From assembly GCA_039111635.1 (NCBI GenBank), contig JBCAQO010000009.1, positions 1,550,001 through 1,614,000 of the forward strand: a stretch of DNA of 64,000 nt, in the 5' to 3' direction. How positions within the stretch are numbered: the stretch's first letter is position 1; each line of letters opens with the position of its first letter. The notes under the pieces were generated by a model, which was not told the origin of the DNA, did not search any database, and saw only the letters and a program-made list of their open reading frames with translations. A program made the translations under genes and the position numbers. The stretch comes from Heterobasidion occidentale (taxonomy: Eukaryota > Basidiomycota > Agaricomycetes > Russulales > Bondarzewiaceae). Positions 11,714-22,777 of this stretch are shown piece after piece.

Positions 11714-11929
11714 GTACGTAGCTTTCACTTGACGTCGGTATCACAGAACTAATTGATCTGGAAGTACAGAGCGCCGATGGTGTGGTGTTCACGGTACGTA
11801 GCTTTCATTCGACGTCGGTATCACAGAACTAATTGATCTGGAAGTACAGAGCGCCGATGGTGTGGTGTTCACGGTACGTAGCTTTCATTCGACGTCGGTA
11901 TCACAGAACTAATTGATCTGGAAGTACAG
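11714..11929 (+). repeat. Tandem intron-microexon units, right arm (two microexons)
   Basis: Period 80 bp. Three 56-nt introns (11714-11769, 11794-11849, 11874-11929) each start GTACGT, contain a CTAAT branch-point-like site and end TACAG. Between them lie two identical 24-nt microexons (11770-11793 and 11850-11873) encoding SADGVVFT. Splicing joins MGVT to repeated SADG units and on to SADGSNMEFEEHQ, all in one frame. Confidence 0.88.
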
Positions 11930-13959
11930 AGTGCCGATGGCAGCAACATGGAGTTCGAAGAACACCAAGACCATCCACTGATTCAATCTACAGCAACAGG
12001 ATCGCATTTTTTACAGCAGAATTTATCTCATCTCCAACAGGCAACATTGAGTTCATCCGACAATCATGTATCTACCACAACAACAGCTCTCTCACGTCAC
12101 GATGCATTCGTTGTGGCAACTATCTCACAGCGGCTGAGCCACGATGATGTGCAATCTGGGTTTGGCAACACCACACAAGGTCGCGAATCTGATCTAGGCG
12201 ATACAACACATCCTTCTGTTGCAGCGCCGCCTATCGTGTGGCAGCGCACCGATCACAGCAACATGCGTTCCAAGTCTGATGGTGCCGTATCACGAGAGCG
12301 ACCTGGTTTTGATGATGTGCAGGCAGATCCAGGCAGTCAGGCAGACCTGACAGCCGATGACAACAATGATTTGTTACCCCCAATTGCGGACCTGGGCGAG
12401 AGGGGTCCTGAGATGACCCAGCCCCCAGCTGCTTCACATATCGCGCAGTTTCAGACTGCCCTCAACTTCATTGAAGAGCTTAAGGGAGCCACGTTAGAGA
12501 ATAGCGGTCTCGATGATGCAAGTATCGAACGCCTACGCAATCCGCCACAAGGAAGTCCTGATGTAGATGATCCTGACTTCCGCCTTTCCCTCGATGTCTA
12601 TCTTGCCGTCAGCAATGCCTCTCAGCAAACATATACTGCTGTTCGGAATGCCATTCTCCGTTGTGACCCTAGCTGCGGAATGCTTTCATATGCTCAAATC
12701 ACACGTCGTGTAGCTGAACTTAGTGGTGTGATCCCGATTGTCCATGATATGTGTAAAAACTCTTGCGTTGCATACACTGGTCCTTTTAGTGATCTCGATG
12801 ATTGTCCTAAGTGTCACGAACCTCGGTATGAGCAGTCTGCTACAGGGTTAAGAGTCCCTCGCCAGCAATTCCATACCATACCAATTGGCCCTGGTTTGCA
12901 GGCTCTGCGGCGGAATCCGGAGAGTGCGGAGAGCTTTAATTATCTAGGCCGGCGAGTTGAAGAAATCCTTCAACAGTTCGAGTTGAATCCCATATTCAAT
13001 GTAGATGTGTATGATGACTTCTGCACAGGTAGTGATATTCTCAAGGCTATTCAGGATGGCCGAATCACCGCAGATGACTCTGTTCTACTTTTTTCTATTG
13101 ATGGAGCACAGCTCTACAAAAATAAGGCTTCAGATTGTTGGATCTATATCTGGGTCATCTTAAATCACTCTCCTGATGTCCGGTACAAAAAGTGCTATAT
13201 TCTCCCTGGTGGTTTTATTCCTGGACCAAAAGGGCCTAAAAACTTGGACTCATTTATCTTTCCTGGTTTCTATCACTTGGCCGCACTCCAAAAAAGAAGG
13301 GCTCCTTGCATGGGATGCTGCTCGTAATGATACAGTCACAGACTATCCTTTCCTTGCCTTTGGAACAGCAGATACGGTTGGAATGGCTGATATGTCTGGT
13401 ACAGTTGGCCATCAAGGTAGATATGGATGCCGTCTTGCTTGTATACAACAGGGCCGTCATAAACCAGGTGCTGGACAGTACTTTCCTGTATACCTGAAGC
13501 CTCTCAATTACACAGTTCAAGGCTGTGATCACCCAGATCAAAGCTACTGTCAATCTAAAGGAACCTCAGAAGAGTTAGCTCAAAGGTGAGACTTTGTTTT
13601 GATTTTTTAATCAAGTAAATTTAAAACTTAAAATTATTTTAGATACTCCAAAAACTTGTTAAAAGTTCAGCAGTCTAGAAATCAGACTCAATATGAATCA
13701 AATCGTCTTGAAACTGGGATATGTAAACCAACTCTCTTTAGTGGTCTTCAGTCTCAACATACCTTAGGTGTGCCTGCATGCTTTCCTTCAGATCTGATGC
13801 ACCTTGCCTCTCTCAATCTTACCGACCTTCTTATTTCACTCTGGCGTGGAAAATTCAAATGTGACAAGAATGACTCAAAAACTAGCTGGGACTGGGCAAC
13901 TTTGCAAGGCAATGTTTGGCAGGAGCATGGAAAGATAGTTGCTGACACAACCCCATATC

Positions 13960-14793
13960 TGTTAGGACCGCGTCCTAACACGTGCTTCGCACGTGAATGG
14001 ATGGGCTGGTCAAGTGCTTCGGACTTGCTACAGACTTGGACCACTCTCCATGACTCCTTACCATTTACATGCTAACGCATGAACGCTGACTTCTAGTTCC
14101 TGATTCTTGATGTGGACAGACATTGGTTCCTGACCCCCGTTCCTGGTTCTTGATCGATCGAAGATGTGGATGGACCTTAGTGATCGGATTACTATATTTG
14201 GTTATATGGCAGGTCGATGAGGTATTCTAGCTTACGGATCTCGATCGTTGACTTCGGTACCTAAGAAGCGCACGGACCAGATCTTGATCCTGCCCTAGAC
14301 ACTTCTGTACGTAAATAGCCGAGATGAGCTTCTAAGAAGCTCAGCTCGTTCACCTGTAATACACTCGATCTCTGCACTGCACCCGGCGTCTGGCTACCTT
14401 CCTAGCCCACGCTTCGTGATCTCTGTCAGATCTGAGAAACTCTTTGCACGGTCTGACGAAGCACTGGACTCGTCTCCCTTCCCTCCCCTCCCTCTACTCA
14501 TCCGCTTCTATACCGGGCTAGCTGCCTTCCGCGTTCTCAGTTGGACACCCCCTCGTGTCATCTGTTGGACAGGAGAAGATCATCCGGTTCCTCATCATCA
14601 TCGAGAAGACCTTGAAGATCACCTTCTCAACCTCTTTGAGAACAAAGCCGACAGCGACCCCGAGTTCCTCGAAAGAGCCCAAAGACGGTCTATCGTCTTC
14701 ATCCATTGGAGTCTACGACTATACGAACCAGTGGAGGTTTAGCCTAGGGACCCCTTCGTGCATCGGTGCACGTGATAGGTCTCCGACCTAACA
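13960..14793 (+). mobile_element. Solo LTR (RT2 family) inside transposase gene, right arm
   Basis: 834 bp, TG...CA ends, target duplication ATATC on both sides (13955-13959 and 14794-14798). Mirror of 7008-7841. It contains a TATA-like region and an open frame of about 110 codons without an ATG (about 14416-14742), which reads VRSEKLFARSDEAL and AQRRSIVFIHWSL. That frame is also visible in the other copies of this LTR. Confidence 0.93.
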
Positions 14794-16477
14794 ATATCTT
14801 CCTGGTTCATTTGACCGACCTCCTCGCAATCCAGCTTTGAAAATTTCAAGTGGCTATAAGGCATGGGAGTTTCTATTATATGTGTTTGCTCTTGGCCCTG
14901 CAGTTTTTCTAAACTTTCTTCCTGAAAAATATTGGAGACATTTCTGCAAAGTGGTTTTTGGAGTTCAATTGCTCCATCAGCATAAATTGACATCTAATCA
15001 GATACGTCAGGCTCATCAGGTAAGATATAGATTGAATTTAGGCTCTAATCACATTCTGTGAAGAATTTGAAGATATTTACTATCAACGCAAGGTTGAACG
15101 TATAGACTTTGTCCGAAAGTATTCATGTATTGTCGCATGGTGCTACAGAGGTCATACGTGTTGGACCTGGGCCTTATCTTACTCAATGGCCTTTAGAACG
15201 AACAATTGGGGATCTTGGTCAACAAGTCAAGCAACCTTCAAATCCTTATGCAAATCTATCACAGCGTGGAATACGACAGGCACAAGTGAATGCACTCAAA
15301 GCTATGGTGCCAGATCTTGATCCAGATAAATCTGCAAAACTCCCATGAGGCTCAATAGATCTTGGAAATGGTTATGTTCTCCTTCGAGCTATGGACACTA
15401 CTTATCATTTTATCAGTGATGATGAAGTAAAGGCTACAAGGAATTATCTTCACAGCGTTGGTTTCACTGGGCAGATTAATTCTATCATAAGATGGGCTAG
15501 AATTCGCTTGCCAAATGGTCAAATTGCTCGGTCGCGGTGGAAGGAAAGCTTAAAGCCATTGGATAAGGTGTGGATGTCAAGAAATGTCAAAGTATGTTGC
15601 ATTTATTCAGATTCCATTTATAAAACACTAATTGAGTTTTTTGATTTCTCTCTTTCAAGATTAGCTTCAATCAGAATAAAATAGAATTTGGAGAAGTCCT
15701 ATACTATTTTCAATTAGAGGTTAATAATGAAACAAAATCCGTGGCAATGGCATCAATATACTCGGCTCCTGATCACTTCCTTCGAGAGGCATCATACAAC
15801 ACAATTCTATCTTGCACCTATCTTGGCAATACATCCTTATGCATTGTTGACATCAAAAGCATTGAATCGGTCATTGCAATGATCCCACACCATATTAGGA
15901 GAGCTTTAGGAACAGGGCAAATAATGGTGCAAGGGCCGGCAATACTCACAGAGATAGCTGATGAATGGAATTGGGAGAACAGGGTTTTTGTTGCAGAAAA
16001 GCCTGGCCTAGAGATAGCTTTTATGGGTGGAACAGAAGAGTCAATGGAGGCCGAAGAGTAGAATCATCATATGTAGAATAGTCTTGCTTTGCTGAGTCAC
16101 AGAATACAAGTTGCCGATGCGAAGCGATACAAGTGACAAGGACCAACACAAACTACATCTTTCTTCATCATGGAAAACTTGAATTCCTTCGTATTTCCCC
16201 CTCAGTCAAGCTCAGAACTTCCAGATCATGGTTTTGGTGTTACCACTGTGTCTCCATTATTAGATGGAAGACCATCAAGGTTGTTTCAAGATAATGACAA
16301 CTTTTCTGTTCTGCCTGCGAGGACCAGTTCACCAAGTGCGACAATGGGATTTCTCGCTCAATCAGCAAATGCATCTCGTAGCACCTCAGTAGGATCATTC
16401 CAGACTTCTGCTTCTGTATGTCTTTCTCGATCCCAAGAAGTTTTGATGATGACCATGTCTTTCCTACGTGCAATTAG

Positions 16478-17101
16478 TGTTATGACTTGACCGATCGGGA
16501 CCCTTCGGGGTCGGTCTATCCGATGGATCAAGCATCACATGCTAGGCGGCTCCACTACAGAGCGCGTACACCAAGGTATTCGGCATGTCCTTAGGAGCCG
16601 ACAAGACCAATGGTTCTTCAAGACATCGGTAAAGGCTATATTGGAGGGACACGAGGCTCACAGAGTTCACACAGTAATGAGAGGCGTATTCACATGCCAT
16701 GGGCTTAGGGCTTACGGGTAAGCACCTCGTCGCACCATGATGGATCAGTGCAACTGGAGAAGTACAAGAGTAGGCACCGGCTGAGAAAGACGGCGGCCAC
16801 AGCTCTCCTAGGATGGAAACCTGGAGAAGCACACGGACTCTTACCCTATACCCTATACAGTATATAAGGCCCATAGAATAGGCTGAGGATCTTCAGTCTA
16901 TTCTCTTCATTCATTCGTATCTTCGAATACGAACCTCTTCGTTCCCCCTGTATCTACGCATACAGGATTCTTAGAGGCCAATCATTATTCCCTCCTGTAT
17001 CAACGCCTGATACAGTCGAGACTTCGCCCACCACTCAGTCCATTGTGCGACCTAGGGAAGAACCTGTTACTCTTGGGTTACTGAACGAACAGTTCGTAAC
17101 A
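16478..17101 (+). repeat. RT1 5' LTR
   Basis: 624 bp, TGTTATGACTTG...CGTAACA. TATA box TATATAAGG at 16861-16869, so transcription probably starts near 16890. Downstream lies a run of short hairpins: TCGTAT/ATACGA, GAAC/GTTC, CCTGTAT/ATACAGG and CTGTATC/GATACAG. The 5' end also folds through ACCCttcgGGGT. Confidence 0.93.
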
Positions 17102-17103
17102 CT

Positions 17104-17113
17104 AGAATAGACT
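17104..17113 (+). promoter_or_regulatory. Putative self-priming primer-binding site of RT1
   Basis: AGAATAGACT lies two bases after the LTR end. Its reverse complement AGTCTATTCT occurs at 16895-16904, close to the predicted mRNA 5' end about 30 nt after the TATA box. Tf1/sushi-type elements prime from a fold-back of their own mRNA 5' end, and this pairing fits that mechanism. No tRNA match was tested. Confidence 0.5.
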
Positions 17114-17572
17114 CGCTTTTGCCCCTACCTTGCACCACACTCTGCTTGCTGCCACACTCTTTCTCACAACCCTCATCGGTGGCATAGACCCCCACCGAAG
17201 AGAGTTACTTCACACACCCTGGAGCAAGACCTAGGCCTAGGATTTCCACCAGGCACTAGACGAACCCATAACCAACTTCGACAGAACAATCGTCCTATCC
17301 ATCAAAGAGAAAACCGCTGGTATTACTCCGACACCAATCGGCCAGCACCCCCAAACTTTGATAACTGCTCGTACCGAGAAGGACGATACTTCTTCACAAG
17401 AGAAGACGGAACAGAAGCTGAGTGGGCTTGGGACGAAACAGCAGAAGACTGGGTAGAACCACCCCAGTACAGGAACCCCGAACCGGAAATCCCGGACACA
17501 TCGGAGGAAGAAGAAGGAACATCCGAGTCCGAATCCTCGGATATTCAAACACCGATCAACACCCGAAATATT

Positions 17573-18589
17573 ATGTCAAATCCTACAGACCCCCCCGTCT
17601 CATCGGGAAGGGGCAAGCTCAAGCTCCCTGATAACTTCGAAGGGGACCGAACACAATCACAGAAATTCATCATGAATTGCCTCCTCCTTTTCACAACAGA
17701 GTCGGACCGATACAAGACGGACACAGATAAAGTTTCCCTCGCTCTCTCTTGCATGAGATATGGGACGGCCGGCGTATGGGCAGAAAGCTTCCTAAAGAAG
17801 ACAGTAGGGGCGACCCCGCCCAAGACCGTAGGAACTTGGGACGACTTCCTTGTCAGGTTTAAACTCCAGTTCAAGGAAACGAACCTCACGGACAAGGCCC
17901 GAAGCGCCCTCATGTCTTTCTCTCAGGGGAAGATGACGGTGGATGAGTATTCAAACCAATTCATCCTTATCGCCGCCGACGCCGACATCACCGACAAGGA
18001 ACAAGTTCCTTACTTCCAGAGGGGACTCAACCCAAGGGTCATGGACAAGATCTATGACAAAGAAACTCCGCCGAAGGACACGATCCAAGATTGGGTCAAC
18101 ACTGCCTGTGAAATAGACGGACGCTTGAGAGCCCGAAGTGCTCAAAAGGCGATCCTAGCCAACTCCACCTCATTCCGAAGTGACTTCCTCAATCGCTTTC
18201 ACCTCCAACCAGCTCGCCGCTATAACTCTACCACCGCTCCTCGCAGAATGAACAACCAGGTGGTTGACATGGATATTGATGCCTCTCGCAAAAGAAACGC
18301 CGATCAAAACAAACGTGTATACGATGGCAAGAGACCCGCTCCCTTTTCCTGCTACAATTGCGGAAAACCAGGGCACGGGATAGCTGATTGTCGTTCCCCT
18401 CGTAGAGGCATTCCCCCGTCTCGAGGAAATTCGCGCAAGTCGGTGGGCAGAGGAGGTAGACGAACTCGCGCTGCAGACATGGAGGATGAAGACGAGCAAG
18501 AACCCCGGTGGGAGACGATGCGCGACTACATCGAGGACTGGAGGAGGGGAGTTCTCATGGCCACACCGTCGGGTACCACAACCTGGTAA
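17573..18589 (+). CDS. gag: RT1 Gag (capsid-nucleocapsid protein)
   Basis: 338 codons from the ATG at 17573. Residues of about 15-200 match the retrotransposon Gag capsid family (LPDNFEGD, WDDFLVRFKLQF, YSNQFILIAADA, VPYFQRGL). A single CCHC zinc knuckle, CYNCGKPGHGIADC, lies near 18350-18391. Gag forms the particle that packages the element RNA. The same frame is open upstream to about 17170 without an ATG and includes an acidic stretch (SEEEEGTSESESSD), so the true start could lie upstream by non-AUG initiation. Gag ends in TAA at 18587-18589 and pol is in another frame. Confidence 0.9.
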   Translation: MSNPTDPPVSSGRGKLKLPDNFEGDRTQSQKFIMNCLLLFTTESDRYKTDTDKVSLALSCMRYGTAGVWAESFLKKTVGATPPKTVGTWDDFLVRFKLQFKETNLTDKARSALMSFSQGKMTVDEYSNQFILIAADADITDKEQVPYFQRGLNPRVMDKIYDKETPPKDTIQDWVNTACEIDGRLRARSAQKAILANSTSFRSDFLNRFHLQPARRYNSTTAPRRMNNQVVDMDIDASRKRNADQNKRVYDGKRPAPFSCYNCGKPGHGIADCRSPRRGIPPSRGNSRKSVGRGGRRTRAADMEDEDEQEPRWETMRDYIEDWRRGVLMATPSGTTTW

Positions 18590-18829
18590 TTCGGTGGAAC
18601 GTGAGGACCCTTCCGCGAGAAGGGGAGGATCACGCCAGAGCGATGGAGAGCGCTACGTACCGCCTAACGGACGACGAGGAAACGGACCCGTCAGTGATAC
18701 TAATGGCGTCCGAGCGCTCTTCCAAGAAGTAGGGAAGGCGGAGGCAAAGAAGATGTTGGTGGATCTGGCAGAGGATTTTTCCTGACCTCTCCTTCACCAG
18801 CCGAAGAGAGAGGGTCAAGGAAACTCGAG

Positions 18830-21800
18830 TATGATTCCCCGTCATATATTCGAATCGGAGCAATGAACAGTCACATTATTACCCCCATTCGACTTGACGT
18901 GTGATTAACAACTCGAGGAAGAAGCGCTGGAGCCAGAGCCGCCATCGACTCAGCATGCGAAGGGATTTTGGTAAACGAGGGGTGGGTACAGAAGCACAAT
19001 CTTCCCACTTATCCTTTAAACCGCCCCATCCGCGTTCGCAATGTCGATGACACCATCAACAAGGCAGGCCTCATTCGACGAGGCCTGGACGCGAATCTCA
19101 CCGTCAAGGATAGACGGGGGAGAACTCACACCGAGCGCGTCCAGATGTTCATCACCAATCTAGGAAAAGACGACATGCTCCTAGGAACAGATTGGTTGAA
19201 ATACCACGACCCCTCCATCGGGTGGAGGCGCCGTGAAGTACACTTTGATCGATGCCCCAGAGATTGCCAACAACCATATGGGTTTACCAAGGCAAGGGAA
19301 GAGCCTACCAAAAAGGCATGGCTAGCGAAACTACGCGGTGACAAGATTCCCCAGCGGACGAAACCGCATCTTGTCTCGGAACCGGTAGGACCTTCGTGGA
19401 CTTGGACTAAAGAACAATGGAGCCAAGTACCCGCGAAGGAATGGAAAACTCGGTTCATGGAGCTACTCGAGCACAAATCCCGACAACGCAAAGCTCGGGA
19501 ATGGCTCGAGGAGCAAATAACCGAAAGGAAGGAACGCCGGCAAGCTCAGCAAAAAGCAGCCCAGGGCGAAGCTTCAGGGAAAGTCGCTGAAGAAGCGCGA
19601 ACACCGTCTGACTCCTCCGCAATGGTTAGCGCAGGAGAACCCGTCATTAGGAAGGTAGCTCTAGAACCCTCGGGGTTCGCAAGCTTTGACGAAGACCTGG
19701 AGGAAGAGATCGACACCACCGACTTGAAAGGTCGGGTGCCGACAGAATATCATTCTTACCTCGACATCTTCAGCGAACGACGATCGCAGAGGCTCCCCCA
19801 ACATACAATATGGGACCACGCGATAAACCTCAAACCGTCTTTTGTACCCCAGGCCCCACGGATATTTCCCTTGAGCCCAGAAAAGCATGACGAGTTAGGG
19901 AAGTTCGTCAAAGAACACCTTTCCAGAGGAACGATACGTCGGTCAACAGCACATAGCGCGGCCTCTTTCTTTTTTGTAAGCAAGAAAGATGGGAAGCTCC
20001 GTCCGGTACAAGACTATCGTCACCTTAACGAACACACTATTCGAGACGTCACCCCCCTGCCATTAATCCAAGAACTATTGGATATCATTAAAGGCGCAAC
20101 GGTGTTCTCAAAGCTCGATGTTCGGTGGGGATATAACAACGTGCGCATCAAGAAAGGAGACGAGTCCAAGGCGGCCTTCGTCACACCCTTGGGACTCTTC
20201 GAACCTACAGTGATGTTCTTTGGGCTCTGTAATTCCCCGGGAACCTTCCAAGCCATGATGAACATGATCTTCCAAGAACTCATCCTGGCCCGGAAAATAG
20301 CGGTATGTATATGGACGACATCCTCATCTTCACGAAGACCACAGCGGAACACATTGTGATTCTTCGGCGAGTCCTCCAAATCCTGCGCGACAACGATCTT
20401 TACCTCAAACCAGAGAAGTGCGAGTTCCACAAGGAGAAGCTGAACTACCTTGGGTACACGATCTCAAAAGACCACGTCGCTATGGAAGACTCGAAGATTG
20501 AAGCTATCCAGGAATGGCCCATCCCACGCACAGTTCGCGACATCCGCTCTTTCTTAGGCTTAGGGAACTTCTACCGACGATTCATTGATAAATTCTCTTT
20601 GATCGCTTGGCCCCTGCATGACCTCACGAAGAAGGATGCGAAATGGGACTGGACCACGGAGTGCCAACAGGCGTTTGATCGACTGAAGAAAACATTCATC
20701 AGCCGACCCGTCCTGTTGTACCCTGACCCGATGCGTCCTTACCGGCTTGTTACCGACGCTTCCCTCGCAGCATATGGTGCAGTCCTCTTACAGGAAGGAC
20801 CTGATAGCAACTGGCACCCTGTTGCATACCTCTCAGGATCGTTCTCACCGGCTGAACAAAATTACGACGTGCATGATCACGAACTCCTCGCCATCATCAA
20901 AGCACTGGAACACTGGAAACACTACCTCGAAGGCGCTCGACACCCCTTTGAGGTCTGGACGGACCATAAAAACCTAGAACACTTTAAGACGGCGCGCGAC
21001 CTGTCAAGGTGACAAGCGCGCTGGAGTCTGTTTTTGTCCCAATTTGACTTCCAGCTCAGTTACAAGGCTGGAACTACTAATCACGCCGATGCTCTGTCCA
21101 GGCGTCCAGACCTTAGTGAGGGGGTGGAATCTGATAACAAGGCACAGACTCTGCTCCCATCCAGATTTTTCACCGAGTCCAGCGAAACTCTAGTAGAGCC
21201 AAGCGAAGGCATACACGTCAAAGCAACAGAACTCGTATCCTCGGACATCCTCTCCCTTATTCGACACTCGCGCTCGGAACACGATTTGCTGGTTGATGTC
21301 GCCCTCAAGAAACTGCTGGAAAAAGGCCCAAATGCAATGAAGGGCGACCTAGGAAAATGGACACATGAAGAGGGCATCACAAGACGCGACGGTTACATAT
21401 GTGTCCCAAAGGACGACCTCCTTCGACGAATGATTGTCAAAACGCACCATGACACTATGGCTACAGGACACCCGGGCCGAGCAAAGACCTTAGAATTGGT
21501 CCAACGCCATTACTGGTGGTCAAGCATGACCAAATTTGTACACGCATATGTGGATGGATGTGCAGTCTGCCAATCTACCAAGAACCTTCCCCATAGGACC
21601 CATCCACCGATCCAACCGCTGGAAACCACAAACATCCCTTGGCGCTTTATCTCCACCGACTTCGTGACAGACCTCCCGGAAAGCAGAGGCTACGACTCGA
21701 TCAACGTGGTAGTCGATCAGGGTCTGTCAAAAGGAATAGTCATAACCCCGTGCAAGAAGACAATCACGGCCGAAGAAACCACGACGCTCTTCCAGGATAA

Positions 21801-22719
21801 TGTGTTCAAACGATATGGTTTACCAACCAAAGTGGTGTCCGACAGAGGTCCTCAATTTGCGGCAAAGTTCACAAGGGAACTATGGAAAGGAATGGGGATT
21901 ACCCCTGCCCTCAGCACGGCTTACCACCCCCAAACGGACGGAGAAACAGAACGGGTAAACCAAGAGATCGAGCAATTCCTGCGAGTTTTCTGCAACTACC
22001 ATCAAGATAACTGGGTAGACTTGATCCCCTTCGCAGAATTCTCCCATAATACCCGAAGACACTCCGCCACTGGGAAGTCGCCTTTTGAAGTCCTTTACGG
22101 GTTCAATCCACCATATTCAGTCGACTCAGCCCTGGAGACCAAGGTACCCGCAGTAACTGAACGTTTGCAGCTAATCAAAGAAGTCCAAGAAGATGCGGCC
22201 GCAAGTCTACAAATAGCAGCGCAGCACGCCAAGGACCGGGACCTGCATAGGAAACTCCCACAGTGGAAAGTAGGAACCCAAGTTTGGTTAGAAGGAACCC
22301 ACATTCGGACGACTCACCCGAAGTTCAAGTTGGCACCTCGACGCTATGGCCCCTTTTTAGTGACCGAAAGAATCGGTGCTCTGGCTTATCGGTTAGAAAT
22401 ACCTGAAACATGGAAAATACACCCGGTGTTTCATGCCTCCATGCTCATGGAATATCATGAGACAGAGGCCCACGGAAGGAACTTCCCCAGACCTGCCCCA
22501 GAGATCCTGAATGAAGAAGAGCACTACGAAGTGGAGGCCATTCTAGATTCAAAGCGCCAGGGACGAGGGACCAAGTACCTTGTCAAGTGGGTCGGATACT
22601 CCGAGGCCGATAACACTTGGGAACCCTTTGCCCTCCTCAAAGATACGGCCAACGAGGCGCTTCGTGAATTCCACGAAAGCTACCCAGACAAGCCCCGACC
22701 AGCGGCGATTAGGCTTTAG
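18830..22719 (+). pseudogene. pol: RT1 Pol: protease, RT, RNase H, integrase, chromodomain
   Basis: Domains in order. Protease-like region: AAIDSACEGILVNEGW near 18941-18985, where the usual DS/TG is DSA. Reverse transcriptase: LRPVQDYRHLNEHTI near 20000, then MYMDDILIFTKT at 20305. RNase H: TDASLAAYGAVLLQE and VHDHELLAIIKALEHW. Integrase: HHC2C finger near 21450-21580, a DDE core with STDFVTDLP, SDRGPQF and YHPQTDGETERVNQE. Chromodomain: YEVEAILD and YLVKWVGYSEADNTWEP near 22525-22640. Stop at 22717-22719. Breaks: TGA at 18902-18904, a frameshift just before YMDD near 20300, and TGA at 21010-21012 where relatives have Arg in RRQARW. The chromodomain would direct insertion to heterochromatin. 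Confidence 0.92.
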
Positions 22720-22777
22720 AAAGATATAAAAAGGGAGGCATCCCTCCCTCTTTCAAAGCAAGAATCCTCCCCAGTAC

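Larger units (their letters stand above)
11200..16061 (+). pseudogene. Tnp2-type CACTA transposase, right-arm copy, interrupted
   Basis: Same gene as 5739-10518, inverted. The start ATG at 11200 begins MSGNPGPS. Exon 1 carries CPCSKC and an in-frame TAG after LDPT. The tandem intron-microexon units at 11714-11929 follow, and then a long exon from 11930. That exon contains a disordered region of about 130 residues and the Tnp2 core: CPKCHEPRY, SIDGAQLYKNKASDCWIYIW, LPGGFIPGPKGP. The core is broken near 13295 by a run of six A where the left arm has five, and resumes with EGLLAWDA and GHQGRYGCRLAC. A solo LTR interrupts the gene at 13960-14793. After it come YKAWEFLLYVFALGP, an intron near 15020, WPLERTIGDLGQQ, a TGA near 15346, and a last exon ending at 16061. 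The family call is secure. Activity is very unlikely. Confidence 0.82.
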
